Source of the DNA: Bacillus sp. FJAT-45350
GTDB taxonomy: Bacteria; Bacillota; Bacilli; Bacillales; NISU01
Assembly (NCBI RefSeq): GCF_002335805.1
Contig: NZ_NISU01000002.1
Span: forward strand, 200,838 to 264,837
Reading direction: 5' to 3'
Length of the DNA stretch: 64,000 nt
Shown here piece after piece: positions 25,509-35,913 of the stretch; the first letter of the stretch is position 1, and each line of letters begins with the position of its first letter. The position numbers were made by a program, and so were the translations under genes. The notes beneath the pieces were generated by a model, which was given only the letters and a program-made list of their open reading frames with translations, did not search any database and was not told the DNA's origin.

Positions 25509-26249
25509 TTGGACAGAGACGTAGCATTCGAAGTAGTAGTAGGAAGTCAAAACTATAATCTCCAAGATGAACACTCAGATAAAGATTATAAGCGGTTTCT
25601 TTTACCGACCTTTCAAGACTTATATGATCAAAAATACTATAAGAGTTCTATGACGAGTAGTGAAATGGATATTGAAATACATGATATACGAAAGCTAGAC
25701 CTCTTATTTTGGAAAGCGAATGTTAATTTTTTAGAGGTGCTCTTCTCGGAGGAGATTGTATTTCCTAATGACAAAGAATACTACCTTGCTATTTCTAAAA
25801 ATATCAGTGAATTATTTTCTCTTAAAAATGAAATTTCGATTATGAACTTGCCTTATTTATACCATGCTTGCTTTGGGATGTATGAAACAAAGAAAAAGCA
25901 GCTACAACGTGATGTGGAACAAGGGCTAAAATCATCTGCAAGTAAGCACATGTTGACAAGTTATCGGATATTGGACTTTCTCACTCGGTTTGCAGATAAT
26001 GACTTTAGTAACTTCAAACAAGCGATTTATTACCATGATAATGAGCGGAAAGAGCTATTACAGTTTAAGAATGAACCGTTTGTGATGGAACAGTGGGAGA
26101 ATAGAATTAAGCTGAAATACAAAGAGACAGCCCAATTAAGAGCTACTTACTTATCCCATTCTCCAAACGAACAAACAAGAAAAAAAGTGAAGTGCTTGCT
26201 TTATAGTATTGTTTACAATTATACAAGGTATCAATTAAACAGGCGTTAA
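25509..26249 (+). CDS. Predicted nucleotidyltransferase (YcgL/RlaP type)
   Basis: This 246-residue protein begins with a minimal nucleotidyltransferase core, VVVGSQNYNLQDEHSDKDYK, holding the GS and D-x-D elements (SDKD). It matches the COG3541/RlaP-like family seen in Bacillus YcgL. The substrate is unknown; relatives accompany RNA ligases. TTG 25509 has aaggag 8 bases upstream, and the gene sits 16 bp after degV, so they probably share a transcript. Confidence 0.82.
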   Translation: MDRDVAFEVVVGSQNYNLQDEHSDKDYKRFLLPTFQDLYDQKYYKSSMTSSEMDIEIHDIRKLDLLFWKANVNFLEVLFSEEIVFPNDKEYYLAISKNISELFSLKNEISIMNLPYLYHACFGMYETKKKQLQRDVEQGLKSSASKHMLTSYRILDFLTRFADNDFSNFKQAIYYHDNERKELLQFKNEPFVMEQWENRIKLKYKETAQLRATYLSHSPNEQTRKKVKCLLYSIVYNYTRYQLNRR

Positions 26250-26282
26250 CCATATGATGACATATGGTTAACGCCTGTTTTT
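26238..26282. terminator. Strong terminator after the nucleotidyltransferase gene
   Basis: A 19-bp perfect stem AACAGGCGTTAACCATATG with loop ATGA and a T-tract; it overlaps the stop codon. Confidence 0.92.
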
Positions 26283-26353
26283 AGGTTAGATTTGAAACTT
26301 GATTAGAAGGACAATCCTTCACGCAATCTTCAAGAAACTAAACTCTTCAGTTT

Positions 26354-26626
26354 CTATTTTACAGCTTCTTTTAGTTGTTTTCCTGGTTTGAATGCAGGCG
26401 TTTTACTTGCTGCGATATCGATTTCTTCACCAGTTTGTGGATTTCTTCCTTTTCTAGCAGCTCTCTCACGTACTTCAAAGTTTCCGAATCCGATTAATTG
26501 TATTGTTTCACCTTTTGCTAGAGTATCTGAAATCGTTTCAAAAATGGCGTTTACTGCACTTGTAGCATCCTTCTTTGAAAGCTCTGAACGTTCTGCAACC
26601 TCGTTTACTAGTTCCGTTTTATTCAT
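26354..26626 (-). CDS. HU family DNA-binding protein
   Basis: This 90-residue histone-like protein starts [12 protein letters not shown] and contains the DNA-binding arm [22 protein letters not shown] dimers bend and compact DNA. The length is standard. It is single, with cgggaggg upstream, and lies away from the usual hbs neighbours, so it may be a paralogue of the main HU. Confidence 0.94.
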   Translation of the reverse strand: MNKTELVNEVAERSELSKKDATSAVNAIFETISDTLAKGETIQLIGFGNFEVRERAARKGRNPQTGEEIDIAASKTPAFKPGKQLKEAVK

Positions 26627-26841
26627 AAATAAACCCTCCCGTTAAAATCTACTATTTTATTATTGCTGCTAACATGTTTTCCTAATTCTCTCTTTTTATA
26701 CATGAAAAATCAACTTTTTTCTATTCAAAATCAAATATTTGTTACTAATGTATGAAAAATGATGTTATTTAGCGATGGTTTTGAAAAAGTCTAAAGTAGA
26801 TAAACTAAGGTCAATGAAATGAAAAAGTAAATCATGATTTC

Positions 26842-27678
26842 TTATTTTGCTACCTTATGCTTTATATTGTGTATTGTAGCATTTATTTCTCCACCGATGA
26901 CAAGAATAAGTCCACTTAAGAAGAACCAAAGCATTAAGATGATTACCCCACCAAGACTTCCGTATGTAGCAGAAAAGTTGCCGAAGTTTGTTACGAACGT
27001 AGAAAATGCTAGAGAAATTAATTGCCAGCTAATCGTAGCGAAAACTGCACCGAATATAACATAACGAAATGGTAGCTTTTTGGCTGGTGCGATGTAATAA
27101 ATCACCATTAAGACCGCTGACATAATCCCGATTCCAATGATCCAACGAAGTCGGTTTAATGCTGTGAAAGTACCATCAGGTATTTGTAACAACTGGTCAA
27201 TACCCTCTAATATTAATCGGCCGAACACAGGTAAAAGTAGCGTGACGATAAATACTATAAGCATTCCTAATGTCATAATAATAGACATAACTCTTACTTT
27301 AACAAATGAACGGGTTTCATCAACGTTATGAGCTTTGTTAAGAGCTCGTATTAATGCATTCATTCCGTTCGAAGCGGACCATATCGTAGCAAGTATACCA
27401 AAAGAGAGTAATCCACCTTGAGGTTCACTGACAACTTCCAAGATAGTAACAGTGAACAAGTCACCTAATTCACCAGGGATATAATCCTCGATAAAATGAT
27501 AGATTTGTTCTGTGTCAATGGGTAAATATGGCATAAGTGCTAGTAAAAAAATAAGTAACGGAAAGATAGACAACATGAAATAAAACGCGAGAGTTGCTGC
27601 CCAATCTTGGACTGGGTCTTTTTTGAGTTGCTCAATAAATTCCTTTGTGAAGAGGGAGCTTGTTTTACTTTTTACCAT
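26842..27678 (-). CDS. YihY/BrkB family membrane protein
   Basis: The 278-residue protein has six hydrophobic segments and the family patterns LAFYFMLSIFPLLIFL and FGNFSATYGSLGGVIILMLW. The family includes YfkH of B. subtilis; older links to ribonuclease BN are considered wrong and function is unsettled. ATG 27678 is preferred to ATG 27687, because agaagg ends directly at the earlier ATG but lies 9 bases from the later. Confidence 0.85.
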   Translation of the reverse strand: MVKSKTSSLFTKEFIEQLKKDPVQDWAATLAFYFMLSIFPLLIFLLALMPYLPIDTEQIYHFIEDYIPGELGDLFTVTILEVVSEPQGGLLSFGILATIWSASNGMNALIRALNKAHNVDETRSFVKVRVMSIIMTLGMLIVFIVTLLLPVFGRLILEGIDQLLQIPDGTFTALNRLRWIIGIGIMSAVLMVIYYIAPAKKLPFRYVIFGAVFATISWQLISLAFSTFVTNFGNFSATYGSLGGVIILMLWFFLSGLILVIGGEINATIHNIKHKVAK

Positions 27679-27834
27679 AGGTTTCATCCTTCTGAAATAT
27701 TTTAATATGTCATTCTTGTTTTCATCTTACTATATATTCCCAACAAGGTAGAGGGATAAACAATAATTTGGTAGGAGATATTTATCGAAATTATTCTATG
27801 CATAGTGGTATTATTAGTATGAGAGGTGAAATCA

Positions 27835-28242
27835 ATGAATAGGTCAAAAATTTTATTACAGACTTCTGCAATTTATGCAGTAATTGGTGTATTTCTAGGG
27901 GGGCATATGGCAGGTGCTGGCTCCTATTTATTCCGAGCAATCCATGCTCATATTCTAGTAGTAGGGTGGCTTTCCTTGTTTGCTTTTGCTATTTTCTATA
28001 GTCTTTATTACATCCCGAAAAGTTCAATTCTAGCAAAAGTTCATGTATGGACTTCATTTATAGGGACACTAGGGTTTATTGCCGGAATGTGGGCTTATTA
28101 TTTTAAGCCTGAATTTTTATCTGAGGTTGCTCAGCTAGTGTTTTTTATTGCTGGAGGAACAATACTAATGATAGGTTTCTTTGCATTTGCGATATTAGTA
28201 TTTGTACATGGGCGAGCAATTACAGACAAAGAAGAAGCGTAA
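27835..28242 (+). CDS. Membrane protein resembling a haem-copper oxidase subunit I fragment
   Basis: This 135-residue protein has four hydrophobic segments. HMAGAGSYLFRAIHAHILVV carries histidines placed like haem ligands of subunit I in the NorB/CcoN branch. It is far too short for an oxidase and no such genes adjoin, so it may bind haem or be an unrelated membrane protein. ATG 27835 with gagaggtg upstream is preferred to an in-frame GTG at 27826. Confidence 0.7.
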   Translation: MNRSKILLQTSAIYAVIGVFLGGHMAGAGSYLFRAIHAHILVVGWLSLFAFAIFYSLYYIPKSSILAKVHVWTSFIGTLGFIAGMWAYYFKPEFLSEVAQLVFFIAGGTILMIGFFAFAILVFVHGRAITDKEEA

Positions 28243-28285
28243 ATCTGAGACTGCTGATAAGGTTCAATATAGTGGATTCAGGAAA

Positions 28286-28327
28286 AGGCTGCTGGAAAAG
28301 TGGAAAGACACACTTTTTCAGCAGCCT
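28286..28327 (+). terminator. Terminator after the oxidase-like gene
   Basis: GGCTGCTGgAAAAGTG pairs with CACTTTTtCAGCAGCC. Confidence 0.8.
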
Positions 28328-28400
28328 TAGTAAATCTACGTTTCTTTTTTGTCTTGAGAAAATCCTATTATCATATTAAAAAAAATGGAGGAGATAGCAT

Positions 28401-28820
28401 TTGAATACATATCGCGCCAAAGAATCGAAAACGTTGTGGGTTATTTTACTAGTTGTCGCGACGTTAAACCTTCTCTTCTTAGACCAACATTTTTCGTACT
28501 TTCCTTATTTATTTATCATTTTGATACTTTTAGCGATATTCTTAAATTATGAGCTAATTATTGATAAAGGAAAATTAACATACAAAATTAAAATTTTCAA
28601 TATTACTCTTCAAAACAAAACAATAACACCAGACAAGATTAAGGAATGTTACTTCATTAAAGTTGGAGAAAAGATAAATGTGTTAATCAAAGTCAAAGAA
28701 GGTTTTCGTTGGAGGTTAACTGGATTTACACCAGAGAGTTATCACGCTGATTTGTATGAATTTATGAGAGAAAATAATGTAGACATCCAAACGGTAAATG
28801 GTTATTCAAAGGACCAATAG
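28401..28820 (+). CDS. Small membrane protein with a cytoplasmic PH-like domain
   Basis: The 139-residue protein has two hydrophobic helices (about residues 11-27 and 32-48), then a beta-rich part (YELIIDKGKLTYKIKIFNIT and onward) like bacterial PH domains. Role unknown. TTG 28401 has ggaggag 7-8 bases upstream. Confidence 0.7.
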   Translation: MNTYRAKESKTLWVILLVVATLNLLFLDQHFSYFPYLFIILILLAIFLNYELIIDKGKLTYKIKIFNITLQNKTITPDKIKECYFIKVGEKINVLIKVKEGFRWRLTGFTPESYHADLYEFMRENNVDIQTVNGYSKDQ

Positions 28821-28956
28821 GATATATGAATAACGAAATAAGTGAAATTTTATGTATTCTAATTTTTCAGTCATTTTAATAGACATATCCTAACATTATC
28901 ACGTATACTCTTTACTATAGTACTGGGATAAACAGATAAGAAGGAGTGGTCTTAAG

Positions 28957-29430
28957 ATGCCGACAGTTGAAAGTTTTGAACTTGACCATACAATAGTAAA
29001 AGCACCCTTTGTACGTCATTGTGGTACACATTTAGTTGGAAAAGATGGACAGGTAAATAAGTTTGATGTTAGATTTTGTCAGCCGAATAAGCAAGCGATG
29101 AAGCCTGATGTTATTCATACACTTGAACATTTATTAGCTTTAAATTTGCGTCGTTACGTAGAAGACTATGACCATTTCGATATCATTGACCTTTCACCAA
29201 TGGGGTGTCAAACAGGATTTTATTTAATTGTTAGTGGTAATCCTACTGTAGAAAATATCATTGACCTTCTTGAAAAAACAATGAATTATTCGATTGAATT
29301 AGAGGAAGTTCCGGCAGCTACAGAAAAGCAATGTGGTCAAGCTAAGCTACATGATTTAGAAGGTGCAAAACGTTTAATGAATTTCTGGTTATCGCAAGAA
29401 AAAGCCTCATTAAGTAAAGTATTTGAATAA
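28957..29430 (+). CDS. luxS: S-ribosylhomocysteine lyase (LuxS)
   Basis: LuxS splits S-ribosylhomocysteine into homocysteine and the precursor of autoinducer-2, closing the activated methyl cycle fed by MetK. The 157-residue protein has the metal ligands H54 and H58 (HTLEH) and C126, and the catalytic C84 in MGCQTGFYL. It is monocistronic with aaggag upstream and a terminator downstream. Confidence 0.97.
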   Translation: MPTVESFELDHTIVKAPFVRHCGTHLVGKDGQVNKFDVRFCQPNKQAMKPDVIHTLEHLLALNLRRYVEDYDHFDIIDLSPMGCQTGFYLIVSGNPTVENIIDLLEKTMNYSIELEEVPAATEKQCGQAKLHDLEGAKRLMNFWLSQEKASLSKVFE

Positions 29431-29436
29431 AAGATG

Positions 29437-29470
29437 AACCGAGCTTATGGATAGTAGGCTCGGTTTTTTA
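29437..29470 (+). terminator. Terminator of luxS
   Basis: AACCGAGC pairs with GCTCGGTT, followed by T-tract. Confidence 0.85.
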
Positions 29471-29652
29471 TGTTTTAAGTTATAACTTTTTATTGTAATT
29501 GAGTTAGAGAATTTCTTAGTGGATACTTCTGAATTTTTAAAAATTAACGACATGTTCAGAATGGAATATGATATTATATACTACAAGTGTTTAGTAAATA
29601 ACTGTACACTCATTACATAATTGAATGAACATAATGAAAGGGGTCATTTACA

Positions 29653-30147
29653 ATGGATAATAAAGATGTAGAAGTCTTACATATAATAGAGGAAAATGGA
29701 AGAATTGCTATAGAGTCGCTAGCCAAGATGGTTGACCTTTCAGTAGAGGAAACAAAACTAATCTTAAAAGAGCTTGAAGATAATAAAGTCATCCTAAGTT
29801 ACTCTGCAGTAATTGATTGGAGTAAGGTAAATGAAAACGAAGGTGTGACAGCGATGATTGATGTCAAAGTAACCCCACAACGTGGCGTTGGTTTTGATGA
29901 TATTGCTGAGAGAATTTACCGATTCCCTGAAGTGAAGGCATTGTATTTAATGTCAGGAGCATATGACTTATCGGTAGTAATTGAAGGGAAATCAATGTCT
30001 GAAATAGCAAGATTTGTTTCAGATAAATTATCAACTCTTGATTCTGTTCTATCGACAACTACACATTTCCAATTGAAAAAATATAAGCATGATGGTGTTG
30101 TGTTTGAAGACGGAGAAGAGGATAAAAGGATTGTGGTGTCACCATGA
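29653..30147 (+). CDS. alaR: Lrp/AsnC family regulator (AlaR/YugG)
   Basis: This 164-residue protein has the Lrp winged helix at residues 1-60 and a RAM effector domain (VTAMIDVKVTP onward). In B. subtilis YugG, named AlaR, activates the alanine aminotransferase gene beside it. Its stop overlaps alaT by four bases (ATGA), so the two are translationally coupled. Confidence 0.88.
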   Translation: MDNKDVEVLHIIEENGRIAIESLAKMVDLSVEETKLILKELEDNKVILSYSAVIDWSKVNENEGVTAMIDVKVTPQRGVGFDDIAERIYRFPEVKALYLMSGAYDLSVVIEGKSMSEIARFVSDKLSTLDSVLSTTTHFQLKKYKHDGVVFEDGEEDKRIVVSP

Positions 30148-31328
30148 CAAACTCTTTAAAAATGAATCAACGTCTATCAAATCGTGTTCAATCAATTAAA
30201 CCATCGGGTATTCGTCGTTTTTTTGATTTAGCCTCTACGATGGATAACATCATATCCCTAGGTGTTGGGGAACCAGACTTTGTTACTCCTTGGAATGTTC
30301 GAGAGGCAAGTATTGCATCTATGGAACAAGGATATACTGCATATACGGCGAACGCAGGTATTATTGAACTACGTGAAGAAATTTCAAGATACATGTATGA
30401 ACGTTTTCACGTGAACTATAATCCGCACGACGAAGTGTTGGTTACAGTTGGCGCAAGCGAAGCAATTGACCTTGCAATACGTGCGATTATTAATCCTGGA
30501 GATGAAGTAATTGTTGTAGAACCTAGCTTCGTTTCTTACGCACCGGTCGTTTCATTAGCGGGTGGCGTTCCTGTACCTATTGGAACAAGTAAGGAAAATG
30601 ATTTCAAATTAACTCCTGCTCAAATAGAAAAAGTAATTACTGATAAGACAAAAGCAATTATGCTTTGTTTTCCGAATAATCCAACAGGGTCTGTTATGAC
30701 GAAAGAAGAGCTTGAAACAATTGCGAAGGTAGTAGAGAAATATGACTTACTTGTCCTTTCTGATGAAATCTACGCAGAGCTTTCTTATGACCATGAGCAT
30801 CACTGTTTTTCAAGAATTGAAGGTATGAGAGAGCGTACGGTCATTATTTCCGGTTTTTCAAAAGCTTTTGCGATGACTGGCTGGAGACTTGGATATGCAA
30901 CTGGTCCGGAGGATATCATTTCAGCAATGTTAAAAATCCATCAATACACAATGATGTGTGCTTCAACACAAGCTCAATTCGGAGCATTGGAAGCATTACG
31001 TTCAGGGTTAGATGATGTTAATAAAATGGTACAGTCCTACCGCCAGCGTCGTAATTTTATTGTAAAATCATTTGCTGAAATCGGTATGCCTTGTCATACA
31101 CCTGGCGGAGCATTCTATGCGTTCCCATCTATTTCTGAAACAGGATTTACATCTGAACAATTTGCTGAGAAACTTTTAATGGAAGAACGAGTGGCAGTTG
31201 TACCAGGAAATGTGTTTGGGGCAGGTGGAGAAGGTCATATTCGCTGTTCGTATGCAACTTCAATGGATAACTTAGAAGAAGCGGTCAAAAGAATTCAACG
31301 CTTTCTTAAAAAGGCTAAGCAAGTATAA
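30144..31328 (+). CDS. alaT: Class I/II aminotransferase (alanine transaminase AlaT/YugH)
   Basis: The 394-residue PLP enzyme shows the substrate-binding NNPTGSV, the SDEIYAEL strand and the PLP Lys K240 in SGFSKAFAMTGWRLGY. By its coupling to an AlaR-type regulator it is most likely the alanine-forming transaminase. A terminator overlaps the stop codon. Confidence 0.9.
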   Translation: MTNSLKMNQRLSNRVQSIKPSGIRRFFDLASTMDNIISLGVGEPDFVTPWNVREASIASMEQGYTAYTANAGIIELREEISRYMYERFHVNYNPHDEVLVTVGASEAIDLAIRAIINPGDEVIVVEPSFVSYAPVVSLAGGVPVPIGTSKENDFKLTPAQIEKVITDKTKAIMLCFPNNPTGSVMTKEELETIAKVVEKYDLLVLSDEIYAELSYDHEHHCFSRIEGMRERTVIISGFSKAFAMTGWRLGYATGPEDIISAMLKIHQYTMMCASTQAQFGALEALRSGLDDVNKMVQSYRQRRNFIVKSFAEIGMPCHTPGGAFYAFPSISETGFTSEQFAEKLLMEERVAVVPGNVFGAGGEGHIRCSYATSMDNLEEAVKRIQRFLKKAKQV

Positions 31329-31347
31329 TCTTGCTTAGCTTTTTTTT
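31314..31347 (+). terminator. Terminator of alaR-alaT
   Basis: GCTAAGCAAG pairs with CTTGCTTAGC, followed by eight T; the left arm lies in the last codons of alaT. Confidence 0.9.
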
Positions 31348-31687
31348 ATGGTTAATGGCTAAATAGAAGGGAAATTATGAATTATGAATGGGAGGCTTAA
31401 AATTGACAATTAATTAGTAGCAATTAAATTAAATAAAGATGTTTGTTTCTACGAAAAAAAAAGACAAAGCTTTACTGGCTTTGTCTCAAAAAGGGGGAAT
31501 ACTATACGGTAATTTCATTTATGTCCTTTTTATAGAATTTTAAACCTAATTTTCAGAAAAAGTAAAAAGAAGTTCCCTATGGGGGTATAATCATACCTTT
31601 TTGACCAAACTCTATTCCGGTAGTATCAATTGTGATACAGTGGGTAAGTATGGAATTAACGGATATTAGTAGAAAGAGGAGATAGAC
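31348..31687. other. Intergenic region before the DEAD-box helicase gene
   Basis: This holds a fragment of the AT-rich repeat (TTATGAATTATGAATG near 31377) and a hairpin AAGACAAAGC/GCTTTGTCT (31461-31487) that would terminate only minus-strand transcripts. The rest is the helicase leader, about 200 bases, with no gene seen. Confidence 0.5.
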
Positions 31688-32866
31688 ATGGTTCATAGCT
31701 TTTCTGATTTTAATTTGGCACCATATTTAACGAAAGCATTAGAGGAAAAAGATATAAAGGAACCAACAGATATTCAAATAAAGGCAATTCCTGAAATTTT
31801 AGATGGACAAGATGTGATAGCTCGTTCTCAAACAGGGTCTGGGAAGACGTTAGCGTTTTTATTGCCAATCCTTAATCAAATAGATAGTGAAAAGAAAGAC
31901 CTACAAGCAGTCATTTTGGCTCCCACAAATGAATTAGCCATGCAAATATTTGATGTATTAAAGGATTTAACGAAAGACTCTTCGATTATAGCTGATTCAT
32001 TTTTAGGAAGTGCAAATGTTAAGAGACAAATTGAAAAATTGAAAAAATCTAAACCGCAAGTTGCTGTAGGTACACCTACAAGAGTACTTGAGCTTGCTGA
32101 AAGTAAAAAGTTAAAGCTACATCTAGTGAAATGTGTAGTTGTCGATGAAGCAGACCGTATGCTCGCTGAAAAGCCAACATGGCAGGCGTTTCAAGCAATT
32201 GCTTCTCGTGTAGGTCGTGAAGGGCAATATATTTTTGTTTCTGCGACTATCCCGGAGAATTTTCAAGACTTAGTTGGACAAAACGTACAACTACCCGTCA
32301 TGGTGACAAGCGAAGGCTCTCTTATTGATTCGGAAAGAGTGGAGCATTTATTTATCGTTTGTGAAGCTAGGGAAAAAATTGAAATTGCTAGGAAGTTAAT
32401 CCGAAATTTAGAGATTAAAAAAGGGCTTCTGTTTGTTAATCATTTAGATAAAGTAACTGAAACAACAGATAAGCTTAAATACAGAGAGATCAATGCAAAA
32501 TCTTTATCAGCCGATAGTACAAAGGTTGAACGAGCAAACGTTATGAAAGAATTTCAAGAAGGTAAGATTGAAATTCTAGTCGCATCAGACCTAGCTGCTA
32601 GAGGATTGGATATTAATGATATTACACATGTCATTAACATTCATCCCCCTGTTGATGCTGATGCTTATTTACACAGAGCAGGAAGAACGGGAAGAATGGG
32701 TAAAAGCGGTGTTGTGATTTCAATTATGGAGCCGAAAGAGCTTTTTATTATTAAAAAGTTTGAAAAGGCACTCAATATTAAGATTGAAGAACGTCGATTA
32801 GAATACGGAAATCTTATTTCTGAAAATTCACCTAAGAATATTCAAACTAGAAAAAAGAAAAGCTAA
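31688..32866 (+). CDS. DEAD-box RNA helicase (YfmL-like)
   Basis: The 392-residue helicase has the Q motif, Walker A SQTGSGKT (47-54), VVVDEADRM, SATIPE and HRAGRTGRMG. It lacks a long C-terminal RNA-binding tail, as in YfmL of B. subtilis, which helps ribosome assembly in the cold. gaggag precedes the ATG. The long untranslated leader would suit cold or growth-dependent control, which is inference. Confidence 0.88.
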   Translation: MVHSFSDFNLAPYLTKALEEKDIKEPTDIQIKAIPEILDGQDVIARSQTGSGKTLAFLLPILNQIDSEKKDLQAVILAPTNELAMQIFDVLKDLTKDSSIIADSFLGSANVKRQIEKLKKSKPQVAVGTPTRVLELAESKKLKLHLVKCVVVDEADRMLAEKPTWQAFQAIASRVGREGQYIFVSATIPENFQDLVGQNVQLPVMVTSEGSLIDSERVEHLFIVCEAREKIEIARKLIRNLEIKKGLLFVNHLDKVTETTDKLKYREINAKSLSADSTKVERANVMKEFQEGKIEILVASDLAARGLDINDITHVINIHPPVDADAYLHRAGRTGRMGKSGVVISIMEPKELFIIKKFEKALNIKIEERRLEYGNLISENSPKNIQTRKKKS

Positions 32867-32996
32867 TTATGTTGTCACAAGTATAGATTCCTCTATTTGA
32901 GGAAATTTGTTGCAAAAGCGTCAACTAAAAGGTTTTACTTTATAAATGAAGGTATGGTAAACTTAAAAGGTTAAAAAATTGTTAGGAGATGTTTTT

Positions 32997-33410
32997 ATGG
33001 TAGCGAATTATGAAGTAGGAAGTATTGTTGAAGGTAAAGTAACAGGAATCAAACCATTTGGTGCATTCGTTGCATTAGATGAGAAAAAACAAGGTTTAGT
33101 TCATATTTCGGAGGTGGCTCACGGTTTTGTTAAGGACATCAATGATGTCTTAACTGTAGGAGATGAAGTTAAGGTTAAAATTATTTCTGTAGAGGAAAAT
33201 ACAGGAAAAATCTCTCTATCTATTCGTGCAACACAACCAGCACCAGAGAAAAAAGAGCGTCCAGAACGCCCGAAACAACAAGCTCGTCCACAAGCTGCTA
33301 AAAAACCTGTAGAAACAAAAGGTTTTAACACGCTTGAAGATAAGTTAAAGCAATGGGTTAAGCAATCAAACGAAATCCAAGCAGACTTAAACAAAAGAGC
33401 AAGAAAATAA
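32997..33410 (+). CDS. yugI: S1-domain RNA-binding protein (YugI, general stress protein 13)
   Basis: This 137-residue protein has an S1 domain at about residues 5-75 (GSIVEGKVTGIKPFGAFVAL) and a basic, Pro/Lys-rich C-terminus. It corresponds to YugI of B. subtilis, a ribosome-associated stress protein, in the same neighbourhood as alaT and pgi. ATG 32997 is used because taggagatg lies just before it; an in-frame TTG at 32979 does not have this. Confidence 0.9.
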   Translation: MVANYEVGSIVEGKVTGIKPFGAFVALDEKKQGLVHISEVAHGFVKDINDVLTVGDEVKVKIISVEENTGKISLSIRATQPAPEKKERPERPKQQARPQAAKKPVETKGFNTLEDKLKQWVKQSNEIQADLNKRARK

Positions 33411-33417
33411 TACAACT

Positions 33418-33458
33418 AAAAAGAGGCGTCCTTCTAATAAATAGAGGACGCCTCTTTT
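33418..33458. terminator. Bidirectional terminator between yugI and yuzA
   Basis: AAAAAGAGGCGTCC pairs with GGACGCCTCTTTT between two convergent genes. Confidence 0.9.
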
Positions 33459-33471
33459 CCTGTGTTTAGTT

Positions 33472-33699
33472 TTAACGTTGAGGTTCAGGACTTCTTTCAA
33501 GCTCTTCACTTGGTTTAAATAAGATTGAAATACAATATAGACCAGCTAAACCAACTAAGGCATAGATAAATCTTGAGATTGCAGCGGCTTGCCCACCAAA
33601 GATGGCTGCTACAAGGTCAAAACGGAAGAAACCGATAAGTCCCCAGTTGATCGCACCGATAATTGCTAGAACTAACGCTGTACGTTGAATACCACTCAC
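33472..33699 (-). CDS. yuzA: DUF378 family membrane protein (YuzA)
   Basis: The 75-residue protein has two hydrophobic segments and the DUF378 pattern AIIGAINWGLIGFFRFDLVA. It matches YuzA, near yugI in B. subtilis. Function unknown. ggaggtg precedes the start. Confidence 0.88.
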   Translation of the reverse strand: MSGIQRTALVLAIIGAINWGLIGFFRFDLVAAIFGGQAAAISRFIYALVGLAGLYCISILFKPSEELERSPEPQR

Positions 33700-33954
33700 A
33701 ACAATTCACCTCCAAAAGAGAACTATAGAAACCCCTTCCCAACTATATAAGATGAGAACTTTGGTGCTTCTCTCTATATCATGAGAATATCGCGGTTAAA
33801 TTATGCATGTAGCAAAAAGTGCCTTCTTTTATTCCATAAAAAAAGAAGGAGAAATAAATTTATTATTGAAGTTTTTTATACAGTTAGCATATGAATAAAC
33901 AGTTGGATCATAATAAAACAGAGTGAAACCATGTAAATATCCTAGGAGGAAAGT

Positions 33955-35298
33955 ATGAACAATACATTAACGTTTGATTATAGTAAAGCATTGCCTTTTA
34001 TACAACAGCATGAAATTGATTATTTAGCAGGAGCAGTTAAAACTGCACATGATGCATTACATAATGGAACAGGAGCAGGTAATGAATATATTGGTTGGGT
34101 AAATTTACCGAAAGTTTATAATAAGGAAGAATTTGCTCGAGTGCAGAAAGCAGCTGAGAAAATAAAATCAGACTCTGATGTTCTTCTTGTCATTGGCATA
34201 GGCGGGTCATATCTTGGTGCACGTGCCGCAATAGAAGCCTTAAATCATTCGTTTTATAATGTATTAGAAAAACGTAACACACCACAGGTTTTCTTTGTTG
34301 GTAATAATATAAGCTCTACATACGTGAAAGACTTATTATCGTTAATTGAAGAAAAGGATGTTTCAATTAATGTTATCTCTAAATCAGGAACAACAACAGA
34401 ACCAGCGATTGCCTTTCGTATTTTTCGTGAGCATCTAGAAAAGAAATACGGTAAAGAGGAAGCAAGAAAACGAATTTATGCTACAACAGATAAAGAAAAA
34501 GGAGCATTGAAAACAGTTGCGACTGATGAGGGATATGAGACGTTTGTAATACCAGATGATGTAGGTGGGCGTTTCTCAGTACTGACAGCAGTAGGACTGT
34601 TACCTATCGCAGTAGCTGGACTTAATATTGAACAGATGATGCAAGGGGCAGCAGATGCAATGGATAAATACAATAATGATAATCTTGCTGAAAATGAAGC
34701 CTATCAATATGCAGCTGTACGAAATGCTTTTTATAATAAAGGGAAAACGATTGAATTGATGGTTAATTATGAACCGGCCCTGCAATATGTATCTGAATGG
34801 TGGAAGCAATTATTTGGAGAGAGTGAAGGAAAAGATAAGAAGGGGATATTCCCAGGCTCAGTTAATTTCTCAACTGACCTTCATTCGATGGGCCAATATG
34901 TTCAAGATGGTCGTCGTGATCTTTTTGAAACAATTTTAAATGTGGAAAAGGTACGTGAAGAAATAACGATTGAAGAGCACTCCTCAGACCTTGATGATTT
35001 AAACTACTTAGCAGGACAAACGATGGATTTTGTAAACAAAAAAGCATTTCAAGGAACACTGCTTGCACATACTGACGGAGGAGTTCCGAATCTAATTGTT
35101 TCAATACCAGAATTAAATGAATATCACTTTGGATACATGATTTACTTTTTTGAAAAGGCATGTGCAATCAGTGGATACTTATTAGGGGTCAATCCATTTG
35201 ACCAACCAGGTGTAGAAGCTTACAAGAAGAACATGTTTGCCTTACTTGGAAAACCAGGATTTGAAAAAGAAAAAGCAGAGTTAGAAAAGCGTTTATAG
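33955..35298 (+). CDS. pgi: Glucose-6-phosphate isomerase
   Basis: Pgi interconverts glucose 6-phosphate and fructose 6-phosphate in glycolysis. The 447-residue protein contains [28 protein letters not shown] and [15 protein letters not shown], with aggaggaaagt before the ATG. The length equals that of Bacillus Pgi. Confidence 0.97.
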   Translation: MNNTLTFDYSKALPFIQQHEIDYLAGAVKTAHDALHNGTGAGNEYIGWVNLPKVYNKEEFARVQKAAEKIKSDSDVLLVIGIGGSYLGARAAIEALNHSFYNVLEKRNTPQVFFVGNNISSTYVKDLLSLIEEKDVSINVISKSGTTTEPAIAFRIFREHLEKKYGKEEARKRIYATTDKEKGALKTVATDEGYETFVIPDDVGGRFSVLTAVGLLPIAVAGLNIEQMMQGAADAMDKYNNDNLAENEAYQYAAVRNAFYNKGKTIELMVNYEPALQYVSEWWKQLFGESEGKDKKGIFPGSVNFSTDLHSMGQYVQDGRRDLFETILNVEKVREEITIEEHSSDLDDLNYLAGQTMDFVNKKAFQGTLLAHTDGGVPNLIVSIPELNEYHFGYMIYFFEKACAISGYLLGVNPFDQPGVEAYKKNMFALLGKPGFEKEKAELEKRL

Positions 35299-35372
35299 AA
35301 TAGTGTAAAGCATAGAACAATCAAACATAGGACATTCTATAAATATGAATGCACTGTGAAAGGATGAGTTCT

Positions 35373-35771
35373 ATGATTTTAATGAATTCACAAGTTGAAA
35401 ATAAACAATTTATGCTTAAAGACTTAGAGGATAAGTTAAAGCCACTTGGGTATGTAATTTCTGGTAACTGGGATTATGAACATGGTTATTTTGACTATAA
35501 GCTTGATGACAATGGAAGTTATCAATATTTACGAATTCCATTCACAGCTGTAGAAGGTGAAATAGACCAAAAGGGTGTAATTGTTAAACTCGGAAAGCCT
35601 TTTCTACTTGCACATAAATATCAACGTGGCTTAGATGACCAGGTTATGGATTATAATTCATTTATGAATCAATTTTCAGAACCACAAGACAAAGATGCGT
35701 ATATTCCACCTCAATATGTGAATACAGGAAAAAGCTTAATTCAAGAATTAGAAGCAACATTACTTTATTAA
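35373..35771 (+). CDS. yugN: YugN-like family protein
   Basis: This 132-residue soluble protein belongs to the YugN family, unknown in function and close to pgi in B. subtilis as well. ATG 35373 with aaaggatg upstream is preferred to the earlier in-frame ATG (35349). Confidence 0.85.
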   Translation: MILMNSQVENKQFMLKDLEDKLKPLGYVISGNWDYEHGYFDYKLDDNGSYQYLRIPFTAVEGEIDQKGVIVKLGKPFLLAHKYQRGLDDQVMDYNSFMNQFSEPQDKDAYIPPQYVNTGKSLIQELEATLLY

Positions 35772-35772
35772 T

Positions 35773-35819
35773 AAAGGTTGGCTTTAAGGGTGTATTTGTC
35801 CCTGATAAGCCAGCCTTTT
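35773..35819 (+). terminator. Terminator of yugN
   Basis: AAAGGTTGGCTT pairs with AAGCCAGCCTTT around an inner GGG/CCC stem. Confidence 0.75.
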
Positions 35820-35913
35820 CGTCTGTTTTTTTGGGTAAGTATAAAAGTAATGGTTGTGGATGGAAAACCGATTTTGGTAAGATAGGAAAAGTATATAATA
35901 AGGGGAGATACGA

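Noticed and set aside
31461-31487. Hairpin before the helicase gene as a riboswitch or attenuator
   Set aside because: It is followed by A/G on the plus strand; the T-run is only on the minus strand, so it cannot terminate helicase transcripts.
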